Source of the DNA: Dyella psychrodurans
Lineage (GTDB): Bacteria; Pseudomonadota; Gammaproteobacteria; Xanthomonadales; Rhodanobacteraceae
Length of the DNA stretch: 64,000 nt
Assembly (NCBI RefSeq): GCF_003363265.1
Contig: NZ_QRBF01000001.1
Coordinates: 526,441 to 590,440, forward strand
Direction of reading: 5' to 3'
Shown piece after piece: positions 37,358 to 45,075 of the stretch. The notes under the pieces were generated by a model, which saw nothing but the letters and a program-made list of their open reading frames with translations, was not told the origin of the DNA and did not search any database. The position numbers were made by a program, and so were the translations under genes. Numbering within the stretch: position 1 is the stretch's first letter; each line of letters opens with the position of its first letter.

Positions 37358-38081
37358 ATTGTGTCGAGAAGGAAAAACCTTCCGGCGAGCCATCACGATG
37401 GCTTTTCAGCCCATTGTCGACCTCAGCAACCACACGACGTTCGCCCATGAAGCCCTGGTAAGAGGACGGGATGGCGCCTCGGCCAGCGATGTTCTTTCCG
37501 GCGTTGATGACGTCAATCGCTTTGCGTTCGACCAGCTTTGTCGAATGACGGCGCTTGAATGGGCCGGCCGGCTGAAGCCGCCTGCCCTGCTGTCCATCAA
37601 CTTCATGCCCAACGCCGTCTACGACGCCTACAACTGCATGCTGGCGACCATCGCCACGGCGAGGCGTGTCGACTGGCCTCTCGCGCGCATCATCTTCGAA
37701 GTAAACGAGCAGGAGGCCGTGGCCGATTTCGACCGTCTCCTGGTTGTTCTGAAAGGCTATCGTGCGCAGGGCATTCTTACCGCCATCGACGATTTCGGCG
37801 CGGCCTATTCCGGCCTGAATCTTTTGGCGGATTTCCAGCCTGATTTGCTGAAGCTCGACCTGGCATTGATCAAGGGCATTTCGCTCGACCGGGCTCGTCG
37901 CGCGATCATTCGCCATACCGTGCGCATGTGCGAAGAGCTTGGCATCGGGGTTATCGCCGAAGGCGTGGAAACGGCGGACGATTCACACGCTCTGTGCGAT
38001 CTCGGCATTTATCTGCAGCAAGGCTATCTCTTTGCCAGACCCGAGCTGGAGGCATTGCCCTCGCCGCACTTTTACAGCTGA
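37344..38081 (+). CDS. Stand-alone EAL-domain c-di-GMP phosphodiesterase
   Basis: 245 aa from the ATG at 37344, preceded by GGTGAGAAGA; a longer upstream frame overlaps the GGDEF gene and is discarded. It is almost only an EAL domain: FQPIVDL, HEALVRG (the EAL signature), LSINFMPN, IIFEVNEQE, AIDDFGAAYSGL, LLKLDLALIKGI and AEGVET. All metal and catalytic residues I would look for appear present, so hydrolysis of c-di-GMP is likely. A short N-terminus has CELC (residues 4-7), an unusual dicysteine in front of the domain. Overlap with the cyclase gene couples synthesis and breakdown. Confidence 0.9.
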   Translation: METCELCREGKTFRRAITMAFQPIVDLSNHTTFAHEALVRGRDGASASDVLSGVDDVNRFAFDQLCRMTALEWAGRLKPPALLSINFMPNAVYDAYNCMLATIATARRVDWPLARIIFEVNEQEAVADFDRLLVVLKGYRAQGILTAIDDFGAAYSGLNLLADFQPDLLKLDLALIKGISLDRARRAIIRHTVRMCEELGIGVIAEGVETADDSHALCDLGIYLQQGYLFARPELEALPSPHFYS

Positions 38082-38162
38082 GCGGTCGACTCGTTCCCGC
38101 ACTCCCAGGTGTCGCTCGCATGAGAGATGGCCATCTGTCGCGCGCATGGAGACAGCGGTGCT

Positions 38163-38186
38163 ACGCGAATAGTGCGAACAGTCCCT
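38163..38186 (+). repeat. 24-bp dispersed repeat matching the end of the element at 27640-27770
   Basis: ACGCGAATAGTG, then C (T at the other copy), GAACAG, then T (G at the other copy) and CCCT: 22 of 24 bases match 27745-27768. The rest of the element is not recognisable here, so this is probably a decayed remnant. It sits between the EAL gene and the alanine dehydrogenase terminator. Confidence 0.5.
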
Positions 38187-38193
38187 GAAACAA

Positions 38194-38227
38194 ATGGGCT
38201 CCCTGCACCATCGCGCAGGGAGCCCAT
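38194..38227 (-). terminator. Intrinsic terminator of alanine dehydrogenase gene
   Basis: A perfect 13-bp stem, ATGGGCTCCCTGC (38194-38206) against GCAGGGAGCCCAT (38215-38227), has an 8-base loop. On the minus strand it is followed by TTTGTTT. It lies 13 bp beyond the stop of the gene ending at 38241. Confidence 0.85.
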
Positions 38228-38240
38228 GTCGAACCTCGGC

Positions 38241-39359
38241 TTACATGCCGATGGCGGTTTCCGCCTTCACGTACGGCAGGTTGTGCGCCTGGGCCACGGG
38301 TTCGCAGGTCACCTTGCCCTCGAACACATTGAGGCCGTTGCGCAGGTGAACGTCCTGCGCCAGCGCTTTTTTCCAACCGTTGTTGGCCAGCGCGAGCGTG
38401 AACGGCAACGTCACGCTGTTGAGCGCGAAGGTCGACGTGCGCGCGACGGCGCCAGGCATGTTGGCCACGCAGTAATGCACCACGCCGTCGACGACGTAGG
38501 TGGGATCGGAGTGCGTCGTCGCGTGAGAGGTTTCCACGCAACCGCCCTGATCGATCGCCACGTCGACGATCACCGAACCCGGCTTCATCGTGCGAACCAT
38601 GTCGCGCGTCACCAGCTTGGGCGCGGCCGCACCCGGCACGAGCACCGTGCCGATCAGCAGGTCGGCGCGACGGACCAGTTCCTCGATGGCCGAGCGCGTG
38701 GAAAACACCGTCGAGATGGACGTGCTGAATTGCGACGCCAGACGCTTGAGCACGTCAGCCGAACGATCGACCACCGTGACCTTCGCACCCATGCCCACGG
38801 CGATGGTTGCCGCATGCGTACCGGAAACGCCGCCGCCAAGAATGACGACTTCAGCGGCCGGCACGCCCGGCACGCCGCCGAGCAGCACGCCGCGTCCGCC
38901 CTGCGCTTTTTCCAGCGAGTGCGCGCCGACTTGCGGAGCCAGACGACCGGCCACTTCGGACATCGGCGTCAGCAGCGGCAGCGAGCCGTTGGGCGAAGTC
39001 ACCGTTTCATAGGCAATGCAGATGGCGCCGGAATCGATCAGGTCCTTGGTCTGTTCCGCGTCGGGCGCGAGATGCAGGTAAGTAAAGAGAATCTGGCCCT
39101 TGCGGAGCTTCTTGCGCTCGACGGCCAGCGGCTCCTTCACCTTCACGATCATGTCGGCGTCGGCAAAGATCTGGTCCGCGCTGTCCACGATGGTGGCGCC
39201 GGCAGCGACGTAATCCGCATCGGTCAGGCCAGCGCCAGCGCCGGCATCCTTCTGCACCATCACCTGATGGCCGTTGTGCACCAGTTCCTGCACGGACGAC
39301 GGGACAAGGCCCACCCGGTATTCATGATTCTTGATCTCTTTCGGCACACCGATGCGCAT
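38241..39359 (-). CDS. ald: Alanine dehydrogenase
   Basis: 372 aa, NAD-dependent L-alanine to pyruvate plus ammonium. The ATG at 39359 gives MRIGVPKEIKNHEYRVGLVP, the standard start; a longer frame upstream is ignored. Substrate-site residues are in MIVKVKEPL (Lys) and FTYLHLAPD (His). NAD binding is shown by VVILGGGVSGTHAATIAVGMGAKVTVVD. The length equals the usual family size. It is divergent from an Lrp/AsnC regulator with a palindromic site between them, the common arrangement for alanine-inducible ald. Confidence 0.96.
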   Translation of the reverse strand: MRIGVPKEIKNHEYRVGLVPSSVQELVHNGHQVMVQKDAGAGAGLTDADYVAAGATIVDSADQIFADADMIVKVKEPLAVERKKLRKGQILFTYLHLAPDAEQTKDLIDSGAICIAYETVTSPNGSLPLLTPMSEVAGRLAPQVGAHSLEKAQGGRGVLLGGVPGVPAAEVVILGGGVSGTHAATIAVGMGAKVTVVDRSADVLKRLASQFSTSISTVFSTRSAIEELVRRADLLIGTVLVPGAAAPKLVTRDMVRTMKPGSVIVDVAIDQGGCVETSHATTHSDPTYVVDGVVHYCVANMPGAVARTSTFALNSVTLPFTLALANNGWKKALAQDVHLRNGLNVFEGKVTCEPVAQAHNLPYVKAETAIGM

Positions 39360-39476
39360 GGCTTGATTTCTCTCTGAAAAGGGTTGGTCGCGGGCCGGAT
39401 TCCCGTACACCGCGCGAGCGGCAGTATGAGCTAGCTATTGCGCAATTTCTCGCCCATTAGAGCCACTAACTCGCCA

Positions 39477-39501
39477 ATATTTCGCATACAATGCGAAATA
39501 T
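39477..39501. promoter_or_regulatory. Palindromic Lrp/AsnC operator between ald and its regulator
   Basis: ATATTTCGCAT (39477-39487) and ATGCGAAATAT (39491-39501) form a perfect 11-bp inverted repeat with a 3-bp centre. A related half-site, ATGAAATATGC, follows at 39503-39513. The site lies 118 bp upstream of ald and covers the first in-frame ATG of the regulator, which argues that the regulator starts downstream. Lrp-family proteins bind such AT-rich palindromes. Confidence 0.75.
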
Positions 39502-39520
39502 CATGAAATATGCAGAATCC

Positions 39521-39994
39521 ATGACGAACAACGATCAAGCCCTGGACGACCGCGACCGCGCCATCCTCCGATTGCTCCAGGAGGACGGCCGGCTGGCCAA
39601 TATGGAACTGGCCCTGCAGATCAACCTCTCGCCGTCCGCCTGCCTGCGGCGCGTAAAGCTGCTTGAAGAGCGCGGCCTTATCTCTCGCTACGTCATGCTG
39701 CTGGATGAAAAGGTCGCGGGGCTGCCGGGGACCGCGTTCGTACTGGTCACGCTCGACCAGCAAGGCCGCGCGGCGCTCGATGCCTTCGAGGCGGCGATCC
39801 AGAAACATCCCGAAGTGACCGAGTGCTGCCTGCTCGCCGGCGCGGCCGATTACATGGTGCGCGTGGTCTATGCCGATTCCGCCGACTTCGAGCGCATTCA
39901 CACGGAAATTCTCACGCAGCTCCCCGGCGTTGTGCGCGTGCAATCGACGCTTGCCTTGCGCACGGTCAAGAAGACGACTGCCCTGCCCGTCTAA
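39521..39994 (+). CDS. Lrp/AsnC-family transcriptional regulator
   Basis: 157 aa from the ATG at 39521; earlier ATGs at 39491 and 39503 fall in or next to the operator palindrome. The N-terminal helix-turn-helix (LDDRDRAILRLLQEDGRLANMELALQINLSPSACLRRVKLLEERGLI) is followed by a RAM effector domain (VLVTLDQQGRAALDAFEAAI ... VTECCLLAGAADYMVRVVYAD). Divergent position from ald suggests an alanine-responsive activator of ald and its own repressor. Confidence 0.93.
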   Translation: MTNNDQALDDRDRAILRLLQEDGRLANMELALQINLSPSACLRRVKLLEERGLISRYVMLLDEKVAGLPGTAFVLVTLDQQGRAALDAFEAAIQKHPEVTECCLLAGAADYMVRVVYADSADFERIHTEILTQLPGVVRVQSTLALRTVKKTTALPV

Positions 39995-40019
39995 GGTCTA
40001 TTCAAGGCTTCTGCGTTCG

Positions 40020-40937
40020 CTAAAGCGTTACGTCGATACCTTGAATCAGCCGCTTCGCCAGACGCGGCTGACGCAATTGCTCCAGCCACCATTCCAGGGC
40101 ACGTCCTTGGTGATCGCCGCGCCATGCCACGTAAAGCACATTGGGCTCGCGCGGTTCGGCCATGCGCTTTTCAACCAGCTCGCCGCGTTTGAGCAGCGAA
40201 GCGATGCGCTGACGCGGTAACCAACCAACGCCCAGCCCTTCGCGTTGCGAAAGAATCTTTGCGCGCATGGACGGCACCGCCAGCGTGGATTGACCACTAA
40301 GCAGACCATAACCGCGGCTTTCGACGCTGCGTGACGAATCGGCGACTGCGATCGCACGATGCGCAGTCAATTGCTCCTGCTGCAAAGGTTCCTTCGCCTT
40401 GGCGAGAGGATGCCGCGGCGACACGGCAAAAACCCACTCCATGACACCCAGCTCGAACCAGCGCAGCTTGGGCATGGCGGGCGGTTCATTCGTGGCACCG
40501 ACGATCAGATCGGCACGCCCGTCACGCAAGGCCTCCCAGGTTCCGCTCAGCACCTCGTGCGTCATGCGCAGCGCGACACCCGATTGCAGCGCATCGAATG
40601 AGCGCACCACAGGTAGCAAGGTTTCGTATTCGAGGATTTCGTCGGTCACGATCCAGAGTCGATCCTCCCATCCGCCGGCAACCTGCTTCACGCGCCGGGT
40701 CAAACGGGAAACATCCTGCATCAGGCGCGATGCTTCCTGGGCCAGCAGCTGGCCGGCCGGTGTCAGTTGCAGGCGATAACGGCGGCGGTCGAACAACAGC
40801 GCATCGAACCTGGCCTCAAGCTGCCGCGCCGCATGCGAAACGGTCGAAGGCGCCTTGCCCAGCTTTGACGCCGCGCGCGTGAGGCTCCCCATCTCACGGA
40901 TGGCCTCCAGCAAGGCCAATTCGTCCTCGGACAACAT
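40020..40937 (-). CDS. LysR-family transcriptional regulator
   Basis: 305 aa. The N-terminal winged helix-turn-helix begins MLSEDELALLEAIREMGSLTRAASKLGKAPSTVSHAARQLE. The substrate-binding domain (about 90-295) has two lobes, with the segments VALRMTHEVLSGTWEALRDGRADLIVGA and GVGWLPRQRIASLLKRGELV. It is divergent from the SDR gene at 41044 with 106 bp between start codons, so it probably controls that gene. The inducer is unknown. Confidence 0.93.
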   Translation of the reverse strand: MLSEDELALLEAIREMGSLTRAASKLGKAPSTVSHAARQLEARFDALLFDRRRYRLQLTPAGQLLAQEASRLMQDVSRLTRRVKQVAGGWEDRLWIVTDEILEYETLLPVVRSFDALQSGVALRMTHEVLSGTWEALRDGRADLIVGATNEPPAMPKLRWFELGVMEWVFAVSPRHPLAKAKEPLQQEQLTAHRAIAVADSSRSVESRGYGLLSGQSTLAVPSMRAKILSQREGLGVGWLPRQRIASLLKRGELVEKRMAEPREPNVLYVAWRGDHQGRALEWWLEQLRQPRLAKRLIQGIDVTL

Positions 40938-41043
40938 GTTCGACCTCTTCGAACGAGTGCATCGGAATCATGGTACGGCAACGGAAAGCCGAACGCTCAT
41001 GATGACGTCCATCACAACCATACCGATACTCCCGGAGCACATC

Positions 41044-41793
41044 ATGCATCGTTTCAACGACAAGACCGTACTCGTCACCGGCGGCAATACCGGCATCGGC
41101 CTGGGCGCCGCCAAGGCCTACGTGACGGAAGGCGCCCGCGTCATCATCACCGGCCGCGACATCGCCACACTGGAAACGGCCAAGGCAGCCTTGGGCCCGC
41201 AAGCGATTGCGCTGCGCAATGATGCAGGCGATTTCGCTGCCGCCAAACAGTTGGCCGGCGAACTCGCCAGCCGCGGCATCAGGCTCGACGCCGTCTTCAT
41301 CAATGCGGGCGTCGCGAAGTTCGCGCCCTTTTCCGATGTGAATGAAGCCATGTGGGATCAGAGCTTCGATATCAACGTCAAGGGCGCGTACTTCCAGATC
41401 CAGGCGCTGCTGCCTCTCTTGAACGAAGGTGCCGCCATTGTGCTAAACGGCTCGATCAATGCGCGCATCGGCATGCCCGGCTCTTCGGTTTACGCCGCCA
41501 CAAAAGCAGCACTCATTTCGTTGGCCAAGACACTCTCGGCGGAATTGCTGCCGCGTGGCGTGCGCGTGAATGTCGTCAGCCCTGGCCCGATCAGCACCGA
41601 GCTGCTGAGCAAGCTCGGTATGGATGCCGATGCGCTCGACGCCACGAAAGCACAGATCCAGGGACAGATTCCGCTCGGCCGCTTCGGCACCACGGAAGAA
41701 CTCGCCGCGACGGTGCTGCATCTCACCGCCAGGGAATCCGCCTTCATCGTCGGCACCGAGATCATTGTCGACGGCGGCATGAGCCAGCTGTGA
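41044..41793 (+). CDS. SDR-family NAD(P)-dependent oxidoreductase
   Basis: 249 aa from the ATG at 41044 (GGAGCAC upstream). Classical short-chain dehydrogenase: cofactor motif TGGNTGIG, NAG in FINAGVAKF, catalytic Ser in LNGSINARIG and YAATK (Tyr/Lys). The Arg in VIITGRD at the end of beta-strand 2 favours NADPH. The C-terminus VGTEIIVDGGMSQL is typical. The substrate is unknown. It is the target candidate of the divergent LysR gene. Confidence 0.92.
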   Translation: MHRFNDKTVLVTGGNTGIGLGAAKAYVTEGARVIITGRDIATLETAKAALGPQAIALRNDAGDFAAAKQLAGELASRGIRLDAVFINAGVAKFAPFSDVNEAMWDQSFDINVKGAYFQIQALLPLLNEGAAIVLNGSINARIGMPGSSVYAATKAALISLAKTLSAELLPRGVRVNVVSPGPISTELLSKLGMDADALDATKAQIQGQIPLGRFGTTEELAATVLHLTARESAFIVGTEIIVDGGMSQL

Positions 41794-41814
41794 TGGCGAT
41801 GCTGAGGGGGAAGC

Positions 41815-41844
41815 GATTCAAGCATGGGTAGCCATGCTTGAATC
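41815..41844 (+). terminator. Perfect 13-bp hairpin between the two SDR genes
   Basis: GATTCAAGCATGG (41815-41827) and CCATGCTTGAATC (41832-41844) pair perfectly around GTAG. It lies 21 bp after the first SDR stop. No T-run follows, so it may be a Rho-linked or mRNA-stabilising hairpin rather than a full intrinsic terminator. Confidence 0.5.
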
Positions 41845-41916
41845 CCTCGGTATCGTCATTACGTTTGAGCTTAACTTCAAAGCAAAACCTTCTTCTAAAA
41901 ACCCAGGGAGCCTCCC

Positions 41917-42711
41917 ATGCAAATCGACCTCACCCATCGCCGCGCCATCGTGACCGGCTCCACCGCAGGCATCGGCCTGGCCATCGCAACCGGCCTGGCC
42001 GCTGCGGGCGCGCAGGTTGTCGTTACCGGTCGTACTCAAGCACGCGTCGACGACGCCTTGGCCGCCATCAGGAAACAAGTCCCCAAGGCCATCGTCACCG
42101 GCATCGCCGGCGATCTTGGAACACGCAAAGGTGCCGACCTTCTCATTGCACAGGTGCCGGATACGGACATCCTGATCAACAACCTCGGCATCTTCGAACC
42201 CAAGGCTTTCTTCGACATTCCGGATGAGGATTGGGAGCGCTTCTTTGAAGTGAACGTGATGAGCGGCGTTCGCCTCTCGCGGCACTATGCACAAGGCATG
42301 GCCAAGCGCGGCTGGGGGCGTATTCAATTTATCTCGAGCGAGTCCGGCGTGCAGATTCCCGCCGAAATGGTTCACTACGGCACCACGAAAACCGCTCAGC
42401 TCGCCGTGTCGCGCGGGCTTGCTGAAACCCTGGCAGGGACTGGTGTGACAGTTAACGCCGTCCTCCCTGGCCCGACACGCTCCGAGGGCGTAGGTGACTT
42501 CTTCGCCAAGATCGCGACCGAACAAGGCGTGTCGCAAGAACAGGTCGAACGCGATTTCATCGCCTCGCATCGACCCTCTTCGCTGATCAAGCGATTGGCA
42601 ACGACCGATGAAGTGGCGAACCTCTGCGTCTACCTCGCCTCGGAGCAGGCCTCGGCGACGACCGGTGCGGCGGTGCGCGTGGATGGTGGCGTCGTCCGCT
42701 CGATCGCCTGA
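41917..42711 (+). CDS. SDR-family oxidoreductase
   Basis: 264 aa. Cofactor motif TGSTAGIG, INNLG in ILINNLGIFEP (a variant of NNAG), catalytic Ser in FISSESGVQI and YGTTK. A TGR segment after beta-strand 2 suggests NADPH. The C-terminus VRVDGGVVRSIA is normal. It resembles uncharacterised 3-oxoacyl-ACP reductase-like SDRs; the substrate is not predictable. It is 123 bp after the first SDR across the hairpin, so it may have its own promoter. Confidence 0.92.
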   Translation: MQIDLTHRRAIVTGSTAGIGLAIATGLAAAGAQVVVTGRTQARVDDALAAIRKQVPKAIVTGIAGDLGTRKGADLLIAQVPDTDILINNLGIFEPKAFFDIPDEDWERFFEVNVMSGVRLSRHYAQGMAKRGWGRIQFISSESGVQIPAEMVHYGTTKTAQLAVSRGLAETLAGTGVTVNAVLPGPTRSEGVGDFFAKIATEQGVSQEQVERDFIASHRPSSLIKRLATTDEVANLCVYLASEQASATTGAAVRVDGGVVRSIA

Positions 42712-42720
42712 GCGACATCT

Positions 42721-42759
42721 GCCGTCTGTCGATGACTCAGCCGTCACCCGACAGACGGC
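42721..42759. terminator. Inverted repeat between convergent genes
   Basis: GCCGTCTGTCG (42721-42731) pairs perfectly with CGACAGACGGC (42749-42759) across a 17-base loop. It sits between the SDR stop (42711) and the hexosaminidase stop (42769), the right place for a shared bidirectional terminator, but there is no T-run on either side. Confidence 0.5.
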
Positions 42760-42768
42760 GGCTGGGCC

Positions 42769-44994
42769 TCACTGGACGAGGATTTCGTCGGCAAAGAGCC
42801 ATGTATCGTCCGCGCCTCGCGGAAATGCCGCGGGCAACGACGTATTCCTCTCCGCCTTGATGCGGATATAGCGGGCCGTAACGGGTTTGCCGGAGTGGAA
42901 GCCGATGCGTTGCAATCGTGTCGGCGAAGACACATCCGGCGGCAGCGATTCGGTGTAAAGCGATGTCCAGTGCTTGCCGTCGCGCGAACCGTAAAACGTT
43001 ACCTGCCTGGGCAGCAGAATCCTCGACTCCGGCGCGAGTATGAATCCCACTTCGATGGAGTGGAAACTGGTGCTTCCCTGCATATCGATCGTCGCGTCGA
43101 TGTCGCTGTCATGCCAGGCGGCCCATCGTCCGTCGTGGAAATCCACGCTTCCCGTGACGCCATCCACGAGCACATCGCCAAGCGCGTAATCCGAAGAAGC
43201 CGGCTGGGCAAAGCTGACGGGTTTGCCCAACGCACGATTATTCGTCAGCGTGAAACTGATCGGGTTGTCATATTGCAAGCCATTGCGGAACGGAACCACT
43301 TCCAGCGTTCCCGCCTGCTTGATGTCCACCGAATCGCCGAAGGATGGCGATTGCTCGGTGGGTTCCGCGCCGTTCGTCGTGTAATGGTTCTGCACATCGT
43401 CGAAGCCGCGAGTGGCATGCAGCTGCCACCCATCATGCCCGGCGTTCAATGTGATCGCATACGTGACGACCGGGCGATCCTCGGGACCGTACGCGACATG
43501 CTGCGCATCCATCCACTTGTAGTGCGATTGCAATCGATGCTGGAAATCCGCGAACGACGCATCGTCGTGCGACCCGCCACGCCACAGATTTTCGGCGAAA
43601 GCCTGCAGACGCGGATACATCTTCGATTCCGCATCGAACGGATTGGCGCGCTCGCTCCATAGCGGCGCCTCGGCACCCAGAATCTGCGGCAGGCGTGCGG
43701 CAAAGCTGCTGTCGTCGGGCGAGCCCGCGATGTTGGTGCGATAGATACCGTGGACGGTCAGCTTATCCAGTGGCGCATCCAGGTAGAACGGCCCTGCAAC
43801 GATGATGCGATTGCCATTGGCCAGCGCCTTTCGCGCCTCGTCATCGCCGCGCCAGATTTCCACGATGGCATGTTTGTCGGCGCCGCCTTCGAGGATTTCG
43901 TCCCAACCGATCAGCGTCTTGCCCTTGCTCTCCAGATACCGCTGTATGCGCTGGATGAAATAACTCTGCAGCCCTTCTTCATCCTTCAGCCCTTGCTCGT
44001 GCATCAACGCCTGGCAGGATGCGCAATCTTTCCAGCGATCCTTGGGCGTTTCATCGCCGCCAATATGCACGTAGGACGATGGAAACAGTTCGGTGACTTC
44101 ATCCAGCACATGCTGCAGGAAGACAAAGGTGTTGTCGTTGCCGACGCAATCGATGTCCTTGAACACGCCCCACGTCGTTGGAACGGCAGTCGGAGGCTGC
44201 GTGCAACCAAGTTCGGGATAGGACACCAGCGCAGCCACGCTGTGGCCTGGCATTTCGATTTCCGGAATCACCGTGATGTTGCGCTGCCGTGCGTACTCGA
44301 CGATGTCACGGGCGTCAGCCTGCGTGTAGAAGCCGCCGTAACGGGTACCATCCGCCTCGGTGCGCCATGCGCCGGTGCTGGTGAGTTTCGGATAGCGATT
44401 GATCTGCAGGCGCCAACCCTGGTCCTCGGTCAAGTGCCAGTGGAAAGTGTTGATCTTGTAGTAGCTCAGAAGATCGAGTTGCTTCTTGATGAATGGGACC
44501 GGGTAAAAATGCCGGCCGGCATCGAGCATGAAGCCTCGATACGCAAATGCCGGTGCATCGTCGATGCGCACGGCAGGAAGAGCAATGGTTGAAGCGTGCT
44601 CGAGCGGCAACAATTGCCGCAGCGTCTGCACACCCCAGAACAAACCTTTTCCGGTCGATGCCTGGATGATCACGCCCTTGGGCGTGATGGACAGCCGATA
44701 GGCTTCCTCGCCATGCACCGATGGATCGATAGCCATCGAGATGCCATGCGCGTGACGGCTTTGCGATAGCGCGATGCCGGTCTGCTCGCGGATCGCATCA
44801 CGCAGGAAGGAGGCAATTTCCTGTGCACGTGCACCCTCGGGCGCATCAATGCCCGTGCTTGCGCTCAGCCGATAACTCCCCTCACCCGCCTCCATGTGCT
44901 GCGGCTCGGGAATAATCGCTATCTCCGCTCTGGCAAAGCTACTTGCCACGACGAACGACAAACCGAAGCACACGGCAAGCAGCGATTTCAGCAT
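42769..44994 (-). CDS. GH20 beta-N-acetylhexosaminidase
   Basis: 741 aa, secreted (signal MLKSLLAVCFGLSFVVASSFARA). Removes terminal GlcNAc or GalNAc. The N-terminal GH20b domain (about 25-145) precedes the catalytic barrel (about 150-500) with FAYRGFMLDAGRHFYP, INTFHWHLTEDQGWRLQI, PEIEMPGHSVAAL and the catalytic Asp-Glu pair in YVHIGGDETPKDRW. The C-terminal part contains a F5/8-type discoidin-like module (about 600-735, TFYGSRDGKHWTSLYTE ... VTARYIRIKAE), probably binding sugar. It lies downstream of the TonB receptor but behind that gene's terminator. Confidence 0.93.
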   Translation of the reverse strand: MLKSLLAVCFGLSFVVASSFARAEIAIIPEPQHMEAGEGSYRLSASTGIDAPEGARAQEIASFLRDAIREQTGIALSQSRHAHGISMAIDPSVHGEEAYRLSITPKGVIIQASTGKGLFWGVQTLRQLLPLEHASTIALPAVRIDDAPAFAYRGFMLDAGRHFYPVPFIKKQLDLLSYYKINTFHWHLTEDQGWRLQINRYPKLTSTGAWRTEADGTRYGGFYTQADARDIVEYARQRNITVIPEIEMPGHSVAALVSYPELGCTQPPTAVPTTWGVFKDIDCVGNDNTFVFLQHVLDEVTELFPSSYVHIGGDETPKDRWKDCASCQALMHEQGLKDEEGLQSYFIQRIQRYLESKGKTLIGWDEILEGGADKHAIVEIWRGDDEARKALANGNRIIVAGPFYLDAPLDKLTVHGIYRTNIAGSPDDSSFAARLPQILGAEAPLWSERANPFDAESKMYPRLQAFAENLWRGGSHDDASFADFQHRLQSHYKWMDAQHVAYGPEDRPVVTYAITLNAGHDGWQLHATRGFDDVQNHYTTNGAEPTEQSPSFGDSVDIKQAGTLEVVPFRNGLQYDNPISFTLTNNRALGKPVSFAQPASSDYALGDVLVDGVTGSVDFHDGRWAAWHDSDIDATIDMQGSTSFHSIEVGFILAPESRILLPRQVTFYGSRDGKHWTSLYTESLPPDVSSPTRLQRIGFHSGKPVTARYIRIKAERNTSLPAAFPRGADDTWLFADEILVQ

Positions 44995-45036
44995 CTTTCA
45001 GATCCCAATCAAGTAAAACGGGTGATACAAAAGAAA

Positions 45037-45061
45037 CGAGCCCGGCTTTTGGCCGGGCTCG
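45037..45061 (-). terminator. Intrinsic terminator of the TonB receptor gene
   Basis: CGAGCCCGGC (45037-45046) and GCCGGGCTCG (45052-45061) form a 10-bp stem with a 5-base loop. On the minus strand it is followed by TTTCTTTTG. It is 14 bp beyond the receptor stop and 42 bp before the hexosaminidase start. Confidence 0.85.
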
Positions 45062-45075
45062 CCTTAGAGCGTGGA

